Shown piece after piece: positions 17,326 through 26,141 of a DNA stretch of 64,000 nt (the first letter of the stretch is position 1; each line of letters begins with the position of its first letter). The stretch comes from Nocardioides nitrophenolicus (GTDB lineage: Bacteria; Actinomycetota; Actinomycetes; Propionibacteriales; Nocardioidaceae). The translations under genes were made by a program, and so were the position numbers. The DNA is taken from assembly GCF_016907515.1 (NCBI RefSeq), contig NZ_JAFBBY010000001.1, positions 2,914,001-2,978,000 on the forward strand, written 5' to 3'. The notes beneath the pieces are model-generated. The model was not told where the DNA came from. It saw nothing but the letters and a program-made list of their open reading frames with translations, and did not search any database.

Positions 17326-18471
17326 ATGGGCAAGGCAGCGATCAGGATCGGTACGACGGTGGCGGCGCTCGCGCTCGCGGCGATCGGAGCCCCCGCCGTG
17401 GCGAGGCAGCAGGACGGCGGCCGGGCCGCCCCCAAGACGGTGGTCCCGCTCATGGGTCCGCGTGGCGTCGACGCGCTCGGAGACGGGCGCACGCTGGTCA
17501 CGGAGAGCGGCGGGAACTTCAGCCTGGTGGTCGAGCGCAGGCACGGGCCGGCGCGGGTGGTCCCGCTCGGCAACCTGCCCAGCGAGTTCCCGCCCGCCAT
17601 CGCCAAGGGCCCGCACGGCGTCATCTACCTGCTCACCGGCGCCTCGGGCCCGCCGCCGGAGCAGCGCCAGCCCGCGCTCCGCGGCCGGGCGGCGGCGCCG
17701 CCGGCCACGCTGTTCAAGTGGAAGCGGGGGTGGCCCGCGCCGAAGCCGGTGGTCGACATCGGCGCGTACCAGAAGACCGACCCGGATCCGTGGGACCAGG
17801 AGAACCTGCCCACCGACAGCAACCCGTTCGGCGTCGTGGCGCTGGACGACGGCACCGTGCTGGTCTCCGACGCGGCGGGCAACGACCTGCTCCGGGTGTG
17901 GCCCAAGAAGCGGAAGATCAAGACGGTCGCCCGGCTGGTGCCGCGCACGGTGCCGGTCCCGGCCGGGCTGCCCGACGTACCTCCGCCGATGGGTCCGCTC
18001 CCGCCCGCCGGCACCCCCATCGTCTCCGAGGCCGTGGCCACGTCGGTGACGGTCGGCGCCGACGGCTACTGGTACGTCGGAGAGCTGCGCGGCTTCCCCG
18101 CGACCCCCGGCACCTCACAGGTTTGGCGGATCAAGCCCGGCTCGAAGAACGCGACCTGCGATCCCCTGCACCCGCGCAAGGGCGCCTGCACGAGGTATGC
18201 CGACGGGTTCACCTCGATCACCGACCTCGCCGCCGGACCCAAGGGGATCTATGCCCTGGAGCTGTCGAAGAAGAGCTGGTTCGCCTTCGAGCTGGGCCTG
18301 CCGGGCGCGCAGGAGGGCGGGCTGTTCCTGATTCGGCACCGCGGCGCCACGCCGCGGGTGCGTGAGCTCGCCGCGGGCCGGCTGGTCAACCCGGGTGGGG
18401 TGGACGTGAGCGACCACGTGTACGTCGCGGGGCCGCTGTTCGGGCCGGGGGCGCTGCTCCGGCTGCGGTGA
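17326..18471 (+). CDS. ScyD/ScyE-family secreted protein
   Basis: A 381-residue protein with a Sec-type signal peptide (MGKAAIRIGTTVAALALAAIG, cut after APAVA). The mature part is a beta-propeller-like repeat protein: GPRGVDALGDGRTLVTESG, NPFGVVALDDGTVLVSDAAGNDLLRV, SVTVGADGYWYVGEL and similar NHL-like blades. It fits the ScyD/ScyE family first named from scytonemin clusters but widespread with unknown role. GAGGAGCGG just upstream of the ATG serves as RBS. A Pro-rich insertion around residues 205-230 is a surface loop. No link to its neighbours can be inferred. Confidence 0.82.
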   Translation: MGKAAIRIGTTVAALALAAIGAPAVARQQDGGRAAPKTVVPLMGPRGVDALGDGRTLVTESGGNFSLVVERRHGPARVVPLGNLPSEFPPAIAKGPHGVIYLLTGASGPPPEQRQPALRGRAAAPPATLFKWKRGWPAPKPVVDIGAYQKTDPDPWDQENLPTDSNPFGVVALDDGTVLVSDAAGNDLLRVWPKKRKIKTVARLVPRTVPVPAGLPDVPPPMGPLPPAGTPIVSEAVATSVTVGADGYWYVGELRGFPATPGTSQVWRIKPGSKNATCDPLHPRKGACTRYADGFTSITDLAAGPKGIYALELSKKSWFAFELGLPGAQEGGLFLIRHRGATPRVRELAAGRLVNPGGVDVSDHVYVAGPLFGPGALLRLR

Positions 18472-18506
18472 GGCGGGCGCGGCGGATCGGACACGGGTGT
18501 TGCACG

Positions 18507-18530
18507 ACAGGTTAACGATCATTAACCTGT
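18507..18530 (+). promoter_or_regulatory. 24-bp perfect palindromic operator over a leaderless promoter
   Basis: Arms ACAGGTTAA (18507-18515) and TTAACCTGT (18522-18530) around CGATCA. The -10 TAACCT (18523-18528) lies inside the right arm and ends 6 nt before the GTG at 18535, so a bound repressor would block RNA polymerase on the carboxylase operon. TetR-like geometry. Confidence 0.75.
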
Positions 18531-18534
18531 CCCT

Positions 18535-20085
18535 GTGTCCGAGACTTCCGAGCCCACCCTCCGCGACCTCGCCGCCGACCTGCGCGAGCGCCTCGCGCGC
18601 GTGCGTCAGGGCGGCAGCGAGGCGGCCCGCACCAAGCACACCGACCGCGGCAAGCTGCTGCCCCGCGACCGGGTCGACGGGCTGCTCGACCCGGGCAGCC
18701 CGTTCCTGGAGCTGGCGCCGCTGGCGGCCTACGGCATGTACGGCAAGCCCGGGGCCGACGACGACTACGCCGTGCCCGCGGCCGGGGTGGTCGCCGGGAT
18801 CGGCCGGGTCCAGGGCCGCAACGTCATGGTCGTCGCCAACGACGCGACCGTGAAGGGTGGCACGTACTACCCGATGACGGTCAAGAAGCACCTGCGGGCG
18901 CAGACCGTCGCCGCCGAGAACGACCTGCCCTGCGTCTACCTGGTCGACTCGGGCGGGGCCTTCCTGCCGATGCAGGACGAGGTGTTCCCCGACAAGGAGC
19001 ACTTCGGGCGGATCTTCTTCAACCAGGCCACCATGTCCGCGCGCGGGATCCCGCAGCTCGCGGCCGTGATGGGCTCGTGCACCGCCGGCGGCGCCTACGT
19101 CCCGGCGATGTCCGACGAGACCGTCATCGTCAAGAACCAGGGCACCATCTTCCTCGGCGGCCCGCCCCTGGTGAAGGCCGCGACCGGCGAGGTCGTCAGC
19201 GCCGAGGATCTCGGTGGCGGCGACGTGCATGCGCGCAGGTCCGGTGTCGTCGACCACCTCGCCGACGACGACGCCCACGCGCTGCGCATCCTGCGCGGCA
19301 TCGTCGACACCCTCCCCACCCCGGCTGCGCAGGCCGCCGTCGAGGTCGAGGACCCGCACGAGTCGCCGGAGAGCATCTACGACGTGGTGCCGACGAGCAC
19401 CCGCACGCCGTACGACGTGCGCGAGGTGATCCGGCGCCTGGTCGACGGCAGCCGGCTGCAGGAGTTCAAGCAGCTGTACGGCGAGACCCTGGTCTGCGGG
19501 TTCGCCCGGATCCACGGCCACCCGGTGGGCATCGTCGCCAACAACGGCATCCTGTTCTCCGAGAGCGCGCTCAAGGGCGCCCACTTCATCGAGCTGTGCA
19601 ACCAGCGCGGCATCCCGCTGCTGTTCCTGCAGAACATCTCGGGCTTCATGGTCGGCCGCGAGTACGAGAACCGCGGCATCGCCCGCGACGGAGCCAAGCT
19701 GGTCACGGCGGTCGCCTGCTCGGTCGTGCCGAAGCTGACCGTCGTCATCGGCGGCTCGTTCGGCGCCGGCAACTACGGCATGTGCGGGCGCGCCTACGAC
19801 CCGCGCTTCTTGTGGATGTGGCCCAACTCCCGGATCTCGGTGATGGGCGGCGACCAGGCGGCGAACGTGCTCGCGACGGTCGCCGGGCGCGAGGACGATG
19901 AGGAGTTCAAGCAGCCCATCAAGGACCAGTACGAGACCCAGGGCTCGCCCTACTACGCCTCCGCGCGGCTGTGGGACGACGGCGTGATCGACCCCGCCGA
20001 CACGCGCCGGGTGCTCGGCATGGCGCTCGACGTCGTGTCGACGGTGCCCACGCCCGCCCCCAACTACGGCATCTTCCGGATGTGA
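18535..20085 (+). CDS. Acyl-CoA carboxylase beta (carboxyltransferase) subunit, probably methylcrotonyl-CoA carboxylase
   Basis: A 516-residue carboxyltransferase that moves CO2 from biotin to an acyl-CoA. Signature segments: [38 protein letters not shown] (oxyanion loop), [34 protein letters not shown], then [15 protein letters not shown] and [20 protein letters not shown], the pattern of MCC beta subunits rather than propionyl-CoA carboxylase. The start is GTG 18535, leaderless. It is first gene of a three-gene operon: the alpha subunit follows after 7 nt and HMG-CoA lyase overlaps that. The set performs 3-methylcrotonyl-CoA carboxylation and final cleavage in leucine/isovalerate degradation. 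Confidence 0.92.
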   Translation: MSETSEPTLRDLAADLRERLARVRQGGSEAARTKHTDRGKLLPRDRVDGLLDPGSPFLELAPLAAYGMYGKPGADDDYAVPAAGVVAGIGRVQGRNVMVVANDATVKGGTYYPMTVKKHLRAQTVAAENDLPCVYLVDSGGAFLPMQDEVFPDKEHFGRIFFNQATMSARGIPQLAAVMGSCTAGGAYVPAMSDETVIVKNQGTIFLGGPPLVKAATGEVVSAEDLGGGDVHARRSGVVDHLADDDAHALRILRGIVDTLPTPAAQAAVEVEDPHESPESIYDVVPTSTRTPYDVREVIRRLVDGSRLQEFKQLYGETLVCGFARIHGHPVGIVANNGILFSESALKGAHFIELCNQRGIPLLFLQNISGFMVGREYENRGIARDGAKLVTAVACSVVPKLTVVIGGSFGAGNYGMCGRAYDPRFLWMWPNSRISVMGGDQAANVLATVAGREDDEEFKQPIKDQYETQGSPYYASARLWDDGVIDPADTRRVLGMALDVVSTVPTPAPNYGIFRM

Positions 20086-20092
20086 GCCACCG

Positions 20093-21898
20093 ATGACCGA
20101 CATCACCACCCTCCTCGTCGCCAACCGCGGCGAGATCGCGCGCCGGGTCTTCCGCACCTGCCGCGACCTCGGCCTCCGCACCGTCGCGATCCACACCGAC
20201 CTCGATGCCGACGCGCTGCACGTGCGCGACGCCGACGCCGCGATCCGGGTGCCGTCCTACCTCGACGGCGACGCGGTGCTCGCCGCCGCCCGCGAGGCCG
20301 GCGCCGACGCGATCCATCCCGGCTACGGCTTCCTGTCCGAGAACGCCGGCTTCGCCGCGGCCGTCGCCGACGCCGGTATCGCCTGGGTGGGGCCGAGCCC
20401 CAAGGTGATCGAGCAGATGGGCCGCAAGGACGCCGCCCGCGAGCTGGCCGTCGCGGCGGGCGTGCCGGTGGTGCCGTCGTACGACATCGACGAGGACCCG
20501 GCGACCTTCGCCTACCCGGTGCTGGTCAAGGCCGCGGCCGGCGGTGGCGGCAAGGGCATGCGCGTGGTCCGGGCGGCCGCCGACTTCGACGCCGCCGTCG
20601 CGGCCGCGAAGCGCGAGGCGGCGAGCGCGTTCGGTGACGACACCATCCTGATCGAGAAGTACGTCGAGCGCGGGCGCCACATCGAGGTCCAGCTGCTCGG
20701 CGACAGCCACGGCACCGTCGTCCACCTCGGCACCCGCGAGTGCTCGGTGCAGCGGCGCCACCAGAAGGTGCTCGAGGAGGCGCCCGCGCCCGCGCTCGAC
20801 GACGACCTGCGCGAGCGGCTGCACCAGTCCGCGGTCGCGCTCGGGAGCTCGGTGGGCTACGAGAACGCCGGCACCATCGAGTACCTCCTCGACGCGAGCA
20901 CGGGCGACTTCTACTTCCTGGAGATGAACACCCGGCTCCAGGTCGAGCACCCGGTCACCGAGCTCCACAGCGGCACCGACCTGGTCGCGCTGCAGATCGC
21001 GGTCGCCGCGGGCGAGCCGCTGCCCTTCGACCAGTCGGGGGTGCGCTTCTACGACCACGCCATCGAGGCCCGCATCTACGCCGAGGACGCGTTCGGCGGC
21101 TTCCTCCCGCAGGCCGGCACGGCCACCGTGGTCTCCTGGCCGGAGGCCGCTCGCGTCGACCACGCGCTCGAGTCCGGCCAGGTCGTCAGCACGTCGTACG
21201 ACCCGATGCTCGGCAAGGTGATCGTCCGGGCGGCCACCCGCGAGGCCGCTCGGCGGGCGCTGGTCACCGCGCTCGACGACACCGCGATCCTCGGGCTGAC
21301 CACCAACACCGGCTTCCTGCGGGTGCTGGCGGCGGGCGAGGAGTTCGCCGTACCCGGGGGGATCGACACCGCGTGGCTGGACCGCCACGAGGTCCCCGCT
21401 CCCGACCCGGCGCCGGCGCGGGCCCTCGCCGCCCGGCTCTGGCTGGACGCCAACACCGCGGCCCGTGGCCCGTTCGCGGGCGACGGCTTCCGGATGGGCG
21501 CCCCCGCGGCCGTGCCGGTCGTCGAGCTCGACGAGCCCGCGACCCCCGCGGCGCGGGTGCCCGAGCGCACCGTCGCCCGGGTCACCGCCCATGAGGTGGA
21601 GCTGGCCCACCACGGCCAGCGCTACGTCTTCCACCGCCCCGACGCGAGCGCCGACCACGGCGCCGCCGCCGGTGACGGCACCATCGTCGCGCCGATGCCC
21701 GGCACCGTCCTCGACGTGCGGGTCGCGGTCGGCGACACGGTGGCCGAGGGCGACGTCCTCGGCGTCGTGGAGGCGATGAAGATGGAGCTGGCCCTCAAGG
21801 CGCCGTACGCCGGCACCGTCACCGTCGTCGGCGCCACCACCGGCCAGCAGGTCGCGCTGGGCGCCGTGCTGTTCGTCGTGGAGGCGGAGGACGCATGA
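20093..21898 (+). CDS. Acyl-CoA carboxylase alpha subunit (biotin carboxylase plus biotin carrier)
   Basis: A 601-residue subunit. Biotin carboxylase N domain starts at LLVANRGEIARRVFRTC; HPGYGFLSENAGFA, KAAAGGGGKGMRVV (ATP-grasp glycine loop) and FLEMNTRLQVEHPVTE (catalytic) follow. The C-terminal biotinyl domain has EAMKMEL near residue 562 with the biotinylated Lys. It is some 50-70 residues shorter than typical MCC alpha chains, the shortening falling in the BT linker between carboxylase and carrier. It lies 7 nt after the beta subunit and overlaps the lyase gene by 4 nt (ATGA). Needs biotin protein ligase supplied elsewhere. Confidence 0.93.
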   Translation: MTDITTLLVANRGEIARRVFRTCRDLGLRTVAIHTDLDADALHVRDADAAIRVPSYLDGDAVLAAAREAGADAIHPGYGFLSENAGFAAAVADAGIAWVGPSPKVIEQMGRKDAARELAVAAGVPVVPSYDIDEDPATFAYPVLVKAAAGGGGKGMRVVRAAADFDAAVAAAKREAASAFGDDTILIEKYVERGRHIEVQLLGDSHGTVVHLGTRECSVQRRHQKVLEEAPAPALDDDLRERLHQSAVALGSSVGYENAGTIEYLLDASTGDFYFLEMNTRLQVEHPVTELHSGTDLVALQIAVAAGEPLPFDQSGVRFYDHAIEARIYAEDAFGGFLPQAGTATVVSWPEAARVDHALESGQVVSTSYDPMLGKVIVRAATREAARRALVTALDDTAILGLTTNTGFLRVLAAGEEFAVPGGIDTAWLDRHEVPAPDPAPARALAARLWLDANTAARGPFAGDGFRMGAPAAVPVVELDEPATPAARVPERTVARVTAHEVELAHHGQRYVFHRPDASADHGAAAGDGTIVAPMPGTVLDVRVAVGDTVAEGDVLGVVEAMKMELALKAPYAGTVTVVGATTGQQVALGAVLFVVEAEDA

Positions 21899-22842
21899 CC
21901 GGCCTGCCGATGGTGGTGCCCGAGCCGGGACTGCCGACGAGGGTCACGATCTACGAGGTCGGCCCGCGTGACGGGCTGCAGAACGAGAAGTCGGTGGTGC
22001 CGACCGAGGTCAAGGCCGCGTTCGTGAAGCGACTGATCGCCGCCGGGCTGCCGGTGGTCGAGGCCACCAGCTTCGTGCACCCGCAGTGGGTGCCCCAGCT
22101 CGCCGACGCCGCGGACCTGATGACCGGCCTGACCGCCGAGCTCGGGGACCTCGCCCGGCGGCTGCCGGTCCTCGTCCCCAACCAGCGCGGACTCGACCGC
22201 GCCGTCGAGCTGGGCCTGCGCCATGTCGCGGTCTTCGCCTCGGCCACCGAGACGTTCGCGAGCAGGAACCTCAACCGCACGCTGGAGTCGCAGTTCGAGA
22301 TGTTCGAGCCGACCGTGGCCGCCGCGCTCGCGGCCGGGATGGACGTCCGCGGCTATGTCTCGATGTGCTTCGGCGACCCGTGGGAGGGCGCGGTCCCCGT
22401 CGAGCAGGTCGTCACGGTCGGCAAGCGGCTGCTCGACCTCGGCGTCGGCCAGCTCAGCCTGGGCGACACCATCGGCGTTGCCACCGCGGGCCACGTGAAG
22501 GCGCTGGTCGCGGCCTTCGCCGACGCGGGCGTGGGCTGCGAGCGGCTCGCCCTCCACTTCCACGACACCTACGGCCAGGCGCTCACCAACGTCCACGCGG
22601 GCCTGCAGGCCGGCATCACGACGTACGACGCGTCGGCGGGCGGCCTCGGCGGCTGCCCCTACGCCAAGAGCGCCACCGGCAACCTCGCCACCGAGGACCT
22701 GGTGTGGTTCCTCACCGGCCTCGGGATCGAGCACGGCGTCGACCTCGACGCGGTGGTCGGCGCCAGCGTCTGGATGGCCGAGCAGCTCGGCCGCCCCAGC
22801 CCGTCGGCCGTCGTACGGGCCCTCGCTTCCACGGGCTCCTGA
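21895..22842 (+). CDS. Hydroxymethylglutaryl-CoA lyase
   Basis: A 315-residue TIM-barrel lyase that splits HMG-CoA into acetoacetate and acetyl-CoA. Conserved: VTIYEVGPRDGLQNEKSVVP (catalytic Arg/Asp, metal), VEATSFVHPQWVPQLADA, LHFHDTYGQAL (metal His residues), and the GGLGGCPYAKSATGN loop with the catalytic Cys. It starts in an ATGA overlap with the carboxylase alpha subunit, confirming the operon. With methylcrotonyl-CoA carboxylase it forms two steps of the leucine pathway; isovaleryl-CoA dehydrogenase and methylglutaconyl-CoA hydratase are not in this operon, though the AidB-like/crotonase pair at 12.7-15.3 kb offers the same chemistry. Confidence 0.93.
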   Translation: MTGLPMVVPEPGLPTRVTIYEVGPRDGLQNEKSVVPTEVKAAFVKRLIAAGLPVVEATSFVHPQWVPQLADAADLMTGLTAELGDLARRLPVLVPNQRGLDRAVELGLRHVAVFASATETFASRNLNRTLESQFEMFEPTVAAALAAGMDVRGYVSMCFGDPWEGAVPVEQVVTVGKRLLDLGVGQLSLGDTIGVATAGHVKALVAAFADAGVGCERLALHFHDTYGQALTNVHAGLQAGITTYDASAGGLGGCPYAKSATGNLATEDLVWFLTGLGIEHGVDLDAVVGASVWMAEQLGRPSPSAVVRALASTGS

Positions 22843-22850
22843 CCCCCCTC

Positions 22851-22856
22851 TACCGT
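22851..22856 (+). promoter_or_regulatory. Leaderless-type -10 box
   Basis: TACCGT ends 6 nt before the ATG at 22863, giving this gene its own promoter despite the 20-nt gap after the HMG-CoA lyase gene. Confidence 0.55.
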
Positions 22857-22862
22857 GGGGCC

Positions 22863-24023
22863 ATGAGTCGAGGACGCGCCTGGGGATGGGTGGCGGCGCT
22901 GCGGAGCGGCGCGACGACGCCGTGGCTCGACTGGCCGGCCGACGGCTCCGGTGAGGGCGTGGCGCTCGACGCCGAGCTCCCCGGAGCCCAGCAGCTCGCC
23001 CTGCTGCGCCGCCTCAACCTGTACGCCGCGGCCCAGGGACGCGCGGTGCCCGCCGCGACCGCCGACCGGGTCCTCGCCGCCGGCGTGTCCGGACGCGGGC
23101 GCAGCGAGCTCGCGCTGGTGGGGGTCGACGACGGCCCGGACCGGTTCGGCCCGCGGCCGGTCGACCCCGAGGCCCTGACCGACGACGAGCTGCTCCGCGT
23201 CGCGAGCGCGCTGATCGCCGACGACATCGCGGTGACCGCCGCGCTCCCCGAGACCGAGCCGACCCTGGTCGAGAAGGTCCGTGCCGTCCGCCGGCCCTGG
23301 GTGCGCTCGTTCGTGATCGTCGGCATGCCGTGGCGCGCCGACGCCGTGCGGACCGAGCTGACCGCCCAGGGGCACCGGCCGGGCGGGCGCCGCCCGACGG
23401 CGTACCTGCTCGCCGACGACCTCGAGACGGTCCTCGTCCAGGCGTGGACCGCCCGCTGCTTCGACCAGGGTGGCGCCTCCTGGCGGGGCTTCGTGCGCGC
23501 CAACGCGGGCGCCGGCAGCCTCCCACCCCGGGCCGACCTGGCCCGGATGGCGCGCTCGGCCTCCTACAAGTACGGCGCCCAGCGGGTCCGCGTCGTCCTC
23601 GACGACCGGCTGCTGGCCACCGAGCTCGGGGTGTCCCGGCTGGGCGGCCCGCCGCGGCTCGGCGCCCACGCCATCGACCTGGTCCGCCGCGTGGGGGAGC
23701 CGCTCGGCCTGCTGGTGCCCTCCTCGGACCGCCCGCGGCTGCTGCGCGCGACCCTCGGCGAGCGCCTCGACGGCCTCGGCGGAGCGACGCCGACGCTGCC
23801 GCCGCGGTGGGACGGCTGGCTGAGCACGCAGGCCGAGCGCACCCGCCACGAACTCGCCGCCGCTCGCTACCCTGTGCTCGGCGACCTCGACCGGCTGCTG
23901 CCGCGCCCCCTCGGACACGACCCGGTGGTGCCTGTCGACGCCGAGGTGCTGACCCTCGCGCTGGGGCTGCTCCTCGATCCCGTGACGACGACGGCCCGGA
24001 CCCCGGCCAAGGAGGAAGCGTGA
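22863..24023 (+). CDS. Conserved-looking protein of unknown function
   Basis: A 386-residue soluble, Arg/Leu/Ala-rich protein with no signal peptide or membrane segment. I recognise no family. Features visible: an N-terminal WGWVAALRSGATTPWLDWPADG, central VRSFVIVGMPWRADAVRTEL, and SASYKYGAQRVRVVLDDRLLATELGV near residue 235. The start is set by a TACCGT box 6 nt upstream. The stop overlaps the GTG start of the sulfotransferase-like gene (GTGA), and a strong AAGGAGG lies inside its end, so the two are co-translated and probably act together, perhaps in surface-polymer modification. Confidence 0.7.
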   Translation: MSRGRAWGWVAALRSGATTPWLDWPADGSGEGVALDAELPGAQQLALLRRLNLYAAAQGRAVPAATADRVLAAGVSGRGRSELALVGVDDGPDRFGPRPVDPEALTDDELLRVASALIADDIAVTAALPETEPTLVEKVRAVRRPWVRSFVIVGMPWRADAVRTELTAQGHRPGGRRPTAYLLADDLETVLVQAWTARCFDQGGASWRGFVRANAGAGSLPPRADLARMARSASYKYGAQRVRVVLDDRLLATELGVSRLGGPPRLGAHAIDLVRRVGEPLGLLVPSSDRPRLLRATLGERLDGLGGATPTLPPRWDGWLSTQAERTRHELAAARYPVLGDLDRLLPRPLGHDPVVPVDAEVLTLALGLLLDPVTTTARTPAKEEA

Positions 24024-25258
24024 CTCGGCGAGTCCTGCTGCACGTCGGCACGCCCAAGACCGGGACGTCGTACCTCCAGGACGTCCTCTACAAGAACCGC
24101 ACCCGGCTGCTGAAGCAGGGCGTCCTCTACCCGGCCGAGCGCTTCGACGCCCACTTCCTCGCCGCCCTGGACCTGATGCGGCTGCGCTGGGGCGGGCTGG
24201 AGGCCGAGGCGGTCGGCGCCTGGGACCAGCTGGCCGAGCAGGTGCGCGCCCACGACGGCACCTCGATCATCAGCCACGAGATCCTCGCCTCCGCCTCGCG
24301 CAGCCAGGTGGCCCGGGCGCTCGCCTCGCTCGGCCACCGGCCCGGCGGCGACACCAGCGACGGCGGCACCGAGATCCACCTGATCCTCTCCGTGCGCGAC
24401 CTGGTCCGACAGATCCCCGCCGAGTGGCAGGAGAACGTCAAGCACCGCGCCCGCTTCGGCTACGGACGCTTCCTGGAGCTGATCCACGACCCCGACCGCG
24501 GCCACCGCGTCGGCGCCTGGTTCTGGGGGGTCCAGGAGATCCCCGACATCCTCGACCGCTGGGGTGCCGACATCCCGCCCGAGCGGATCCACCTGGTCAC
24601 CGTGCCGCCGTCCGGAGGTCCGCCCGACCTGCTCTGGGAGCGGTTCAGTGCCACCTTCGGGCTCGACGGGCTCGATCTCAAGCTCACCACCCGCCGCGCC
24701 AACCCGAGCCTCGGCGTACCGGAGTCCGCGCTGATCCGCCGGATCAACCGCACCGCCGCCCGCGACCTGCCGCCGCAGCACTACCGCCCGCTCGTGCGCG
24801 AGCTGCTCGCCCACCAGACCCTCTCGAAGCGGACCAAGTCGGCCCGGCTCGGCCTGCCGCCCGACCAGTACCCCTGGGTGCACGAGCTCACCGAGTCCTG
24901 GATCGCCGAGCTGTCCCGCCGGAGGTACGACGTCGTCGGCAACCTCGAGGAGCTGCGCGGCGCCCCGGCACCGGACAGCAAGTGGGTCGACCCGGACCAC
25001 CCGCCCGAGCGCCAGGTCTCCGCCGCGGCGGTCGACGCGATCAAGGCGCTGCTGCTCGACAACGCCGAGGCGCACGCCGAGAACGAGCGGCTGCGCCGCA
25101 AGCTCGACGCGGCCCGCCGCGAGCTGGTCCGGGCCCGGACGCCCCGGCTGATGCGGTCGATGGAGTGGACCGTGCAGAAGCTGGAGGGCAGCGGCAAGGG
25201 CCGGCAGGCGCTCGGCGTCTACCGCAAGGCGCGGGGCCGGGTGGCGCGGGAGCCGTAG
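24020..25258 (+). CDS. Sulfotransferase-like P-loop protein with C-terminal coiled coil
   Basis: A 412-residue protein. The N-terminal LLHVGTPKTGTSYLQDVLY is the 5'-phosphosulfate-binding loop of PAPS-dependent sulfotransferases; IHLILSVRDLVRQIPAEWQE around residue 120 resembles the 3'-phosphate-binding Ser/Arg region. The C-terminal ~70 residues form a charged coiled coil (DNAEAHAENERLRRKLDAAR) ending in a basic tail. It starts at GTG with AAGGAGG 4 nt upstream and overlaps the preceding stop. Probable role: sulfation of a cell-surface glycan or lipid; acceptor unknown. Nothing shows whether the catalytic base is kept. Confidence 0.8.
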   Translation: MTRRVLLHVGTPKTGTSYLQDVLYKNRTRLLKQGVLYPAERFDAHFLAALDLMRLRWGGLEAEAVGAWDQLAEQVRAHDGTSIISHEILASASRSQVARALASLGHRPGGDTSDGGTEIHLILSVRDLVRQIPAEWQENVKHRARFGYGRFLELIHDPDRGHRVGAWFWGVQEIPDILDRWGADIPPERIHLVTVPPSGGPPDLLWERFSATFGLDGLDLKLTTRRANPSLGVPESALIRRINRTAARDLPPQHYRPLVRELLAHQTLSKRTKSARLGLPPDQYPWVHELTESWIAELSRRRYDVVGNLEELRGAPAPDSKWVDPDHPPERQVSAAAVDAIKALLLDNAEAHAENERLRRKLDAARRELVRARTPRLMRSMEWTVQKLEGSGKGRQALGVYRKARGRVAREP

Positions 25259-25273
25259 GTCTGGGGTGGGCTC

Positions 25274-25363
25274 GGATTCATCACGGGATGTAGGCGAAGG
25301 CCCACTTCCCCGGTGGAGTTCCACTACAGAAGTGGGGATTCACCTACATCCCGTGATGAATCC
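25274..25363. terminator. 90-bp nested palindrome after the sulfotransferase gene
   Basis: One dyad axis, three nested perfect stems: 21 bp (25274-25294/25343-25363), 8 bp CCCACTTC/GAAGTGGG (25301-25308/25329-25336), 5 bp GTGGA/TCCAC (25313-25317/25320-25324), separated by symmetric 6/6 and 4/4 internal loops. It begins 16 nt after the plus-strand stop and lies 33 nt from the stop of the convergent EcsC gene. No U-run. Confidence 0.65.
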
Positions 25364-25395
25364 CCCCAGCGACCCGCCACCCGAACCACGAGCGC

Positions 25396-26094
25396 TCAGC
25401 CCTCGCGCCGCAGCGGCCGGAACTCCCGGCCGGCGTAGCGACCCACGCGGAAGGTGCTCCAGCCGTCGGCGACGGCGCCCACGGCGCCACCGACGAGCGG
25501 CACCCGCTTGCCGACGGTGGTGGCGAGGCGCTTGCCGATCACCCGGCTGACCAGCTCGCCGGCCAGCACCGTCGACACGGTGCGGTCCAGGGTCGGGTCG
25601 TGCTGCGGCGCGGTCGCGATCGCCATCGGCGGGGCCGGCAGCTGGCGCCGCTTCACCATCGCCTTGACCGTGTCCTCGCCCAGGATGCAGACCAGGATCG
25701 CGTTGCACACCCGCGGGTCGTCGAGGTCGTAGCCGCGCAGGTAGGCGATCCCCGCCACCATCCGGCACTGGATGAGCGCGAGTCCGGTGATGCTCGCCGG
25801 AGCCACGATCGTGGCGGTGATCAGGCCACCGAGGTTGGTCGCGAGCCCCTCGACGCTGGCGTAGGCGACGTGGTTCTCGATCAGCTCGCGTACCGCCTTG
25901 TCGACGTCGCCGTGCTGCTCGTCGAGCTGGACCCGCGCGGCGTGTGCCGCAGGCGGCAGCGGCCCGATGCCGACGAGCGCGCGGTGCAGCGCCTCGCGCA
26001 CGAAGGACTGCGTCAGTCCGGGCGCGAGCCGGGTCACCTTCGGTGCGAGCTGCTGCGCGGTGCGCAGCGCGAGCCCCTTCTTCAGCGAAGCCAT
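25396..26094 (-). CDS. EcsC-family protein
   Basis: A 232-residue protein of the EcsC family (membrane-associated, unknown role, named from the B. subtilis ecs operon). Features: N-terminal amphipathic LKKGLALRTAQQLAPKVTRLAPG, a central ATNLGGLITATIVAPASITGLALIQCRMVAGIAYLRGYD stretch that may insert in the membrane, VCNAILVCILGED, and a C-terminal glycine-rich VPLVGGAVGAVADGWSTFRVGRYA, all usual in the family. The minus-strand TAGGCT box ends 6 nt before the ATG, so it is leaderless. It diverges from aat over 47 nt holding both promoters. Confidence 0.83.
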   Translation of the reverse strand: MASLKKGLALRTAQQLAPKVTRLAPGLTQSFVREALHRALVGIGPLPPAAHAARVQLDEQHGDVDKAVRELIENHVAYASVEGLATNLGGLITATIVAPASITGLALIQCRMVAGIAYLRGYDLDDPRVCNAILVCILGEDTVKAMVKRRQLPAPPMAIATAPQHDPTLDRTVSTVLAGELVSRVIGKRLATTVGKRVPLVGGAVGAVADGWSTFRVGRYAGREFRPLRREG

Positions 26095-26100
26095 GCACCG

Positions 26101-26106
26101 AGCCTA
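26101..26106 (-). promoter_or_regulatory. Leaderless-type -10 box of the EcsC gene
   Basis: Minus-strand TAGGCT (plus AGCCTA) ends 6 nt before the ATG whose first base is 26094. Confidence 0.6.
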
Positions 26107-26129
26107 GTCAGCGCCCCGAGCCGGGCTCC

Positions 26130-26135
26130 TAGGAT
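26130..26135 (+). promoter_or_regulatory. Leaderless-type -10 box of aat
   Basis: TAGGAT ends 6 nt before the GTG at 26142; this spacing decides the start codon. Confidence 0.6.
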
Positions 26136-26141
26136 CACCTC

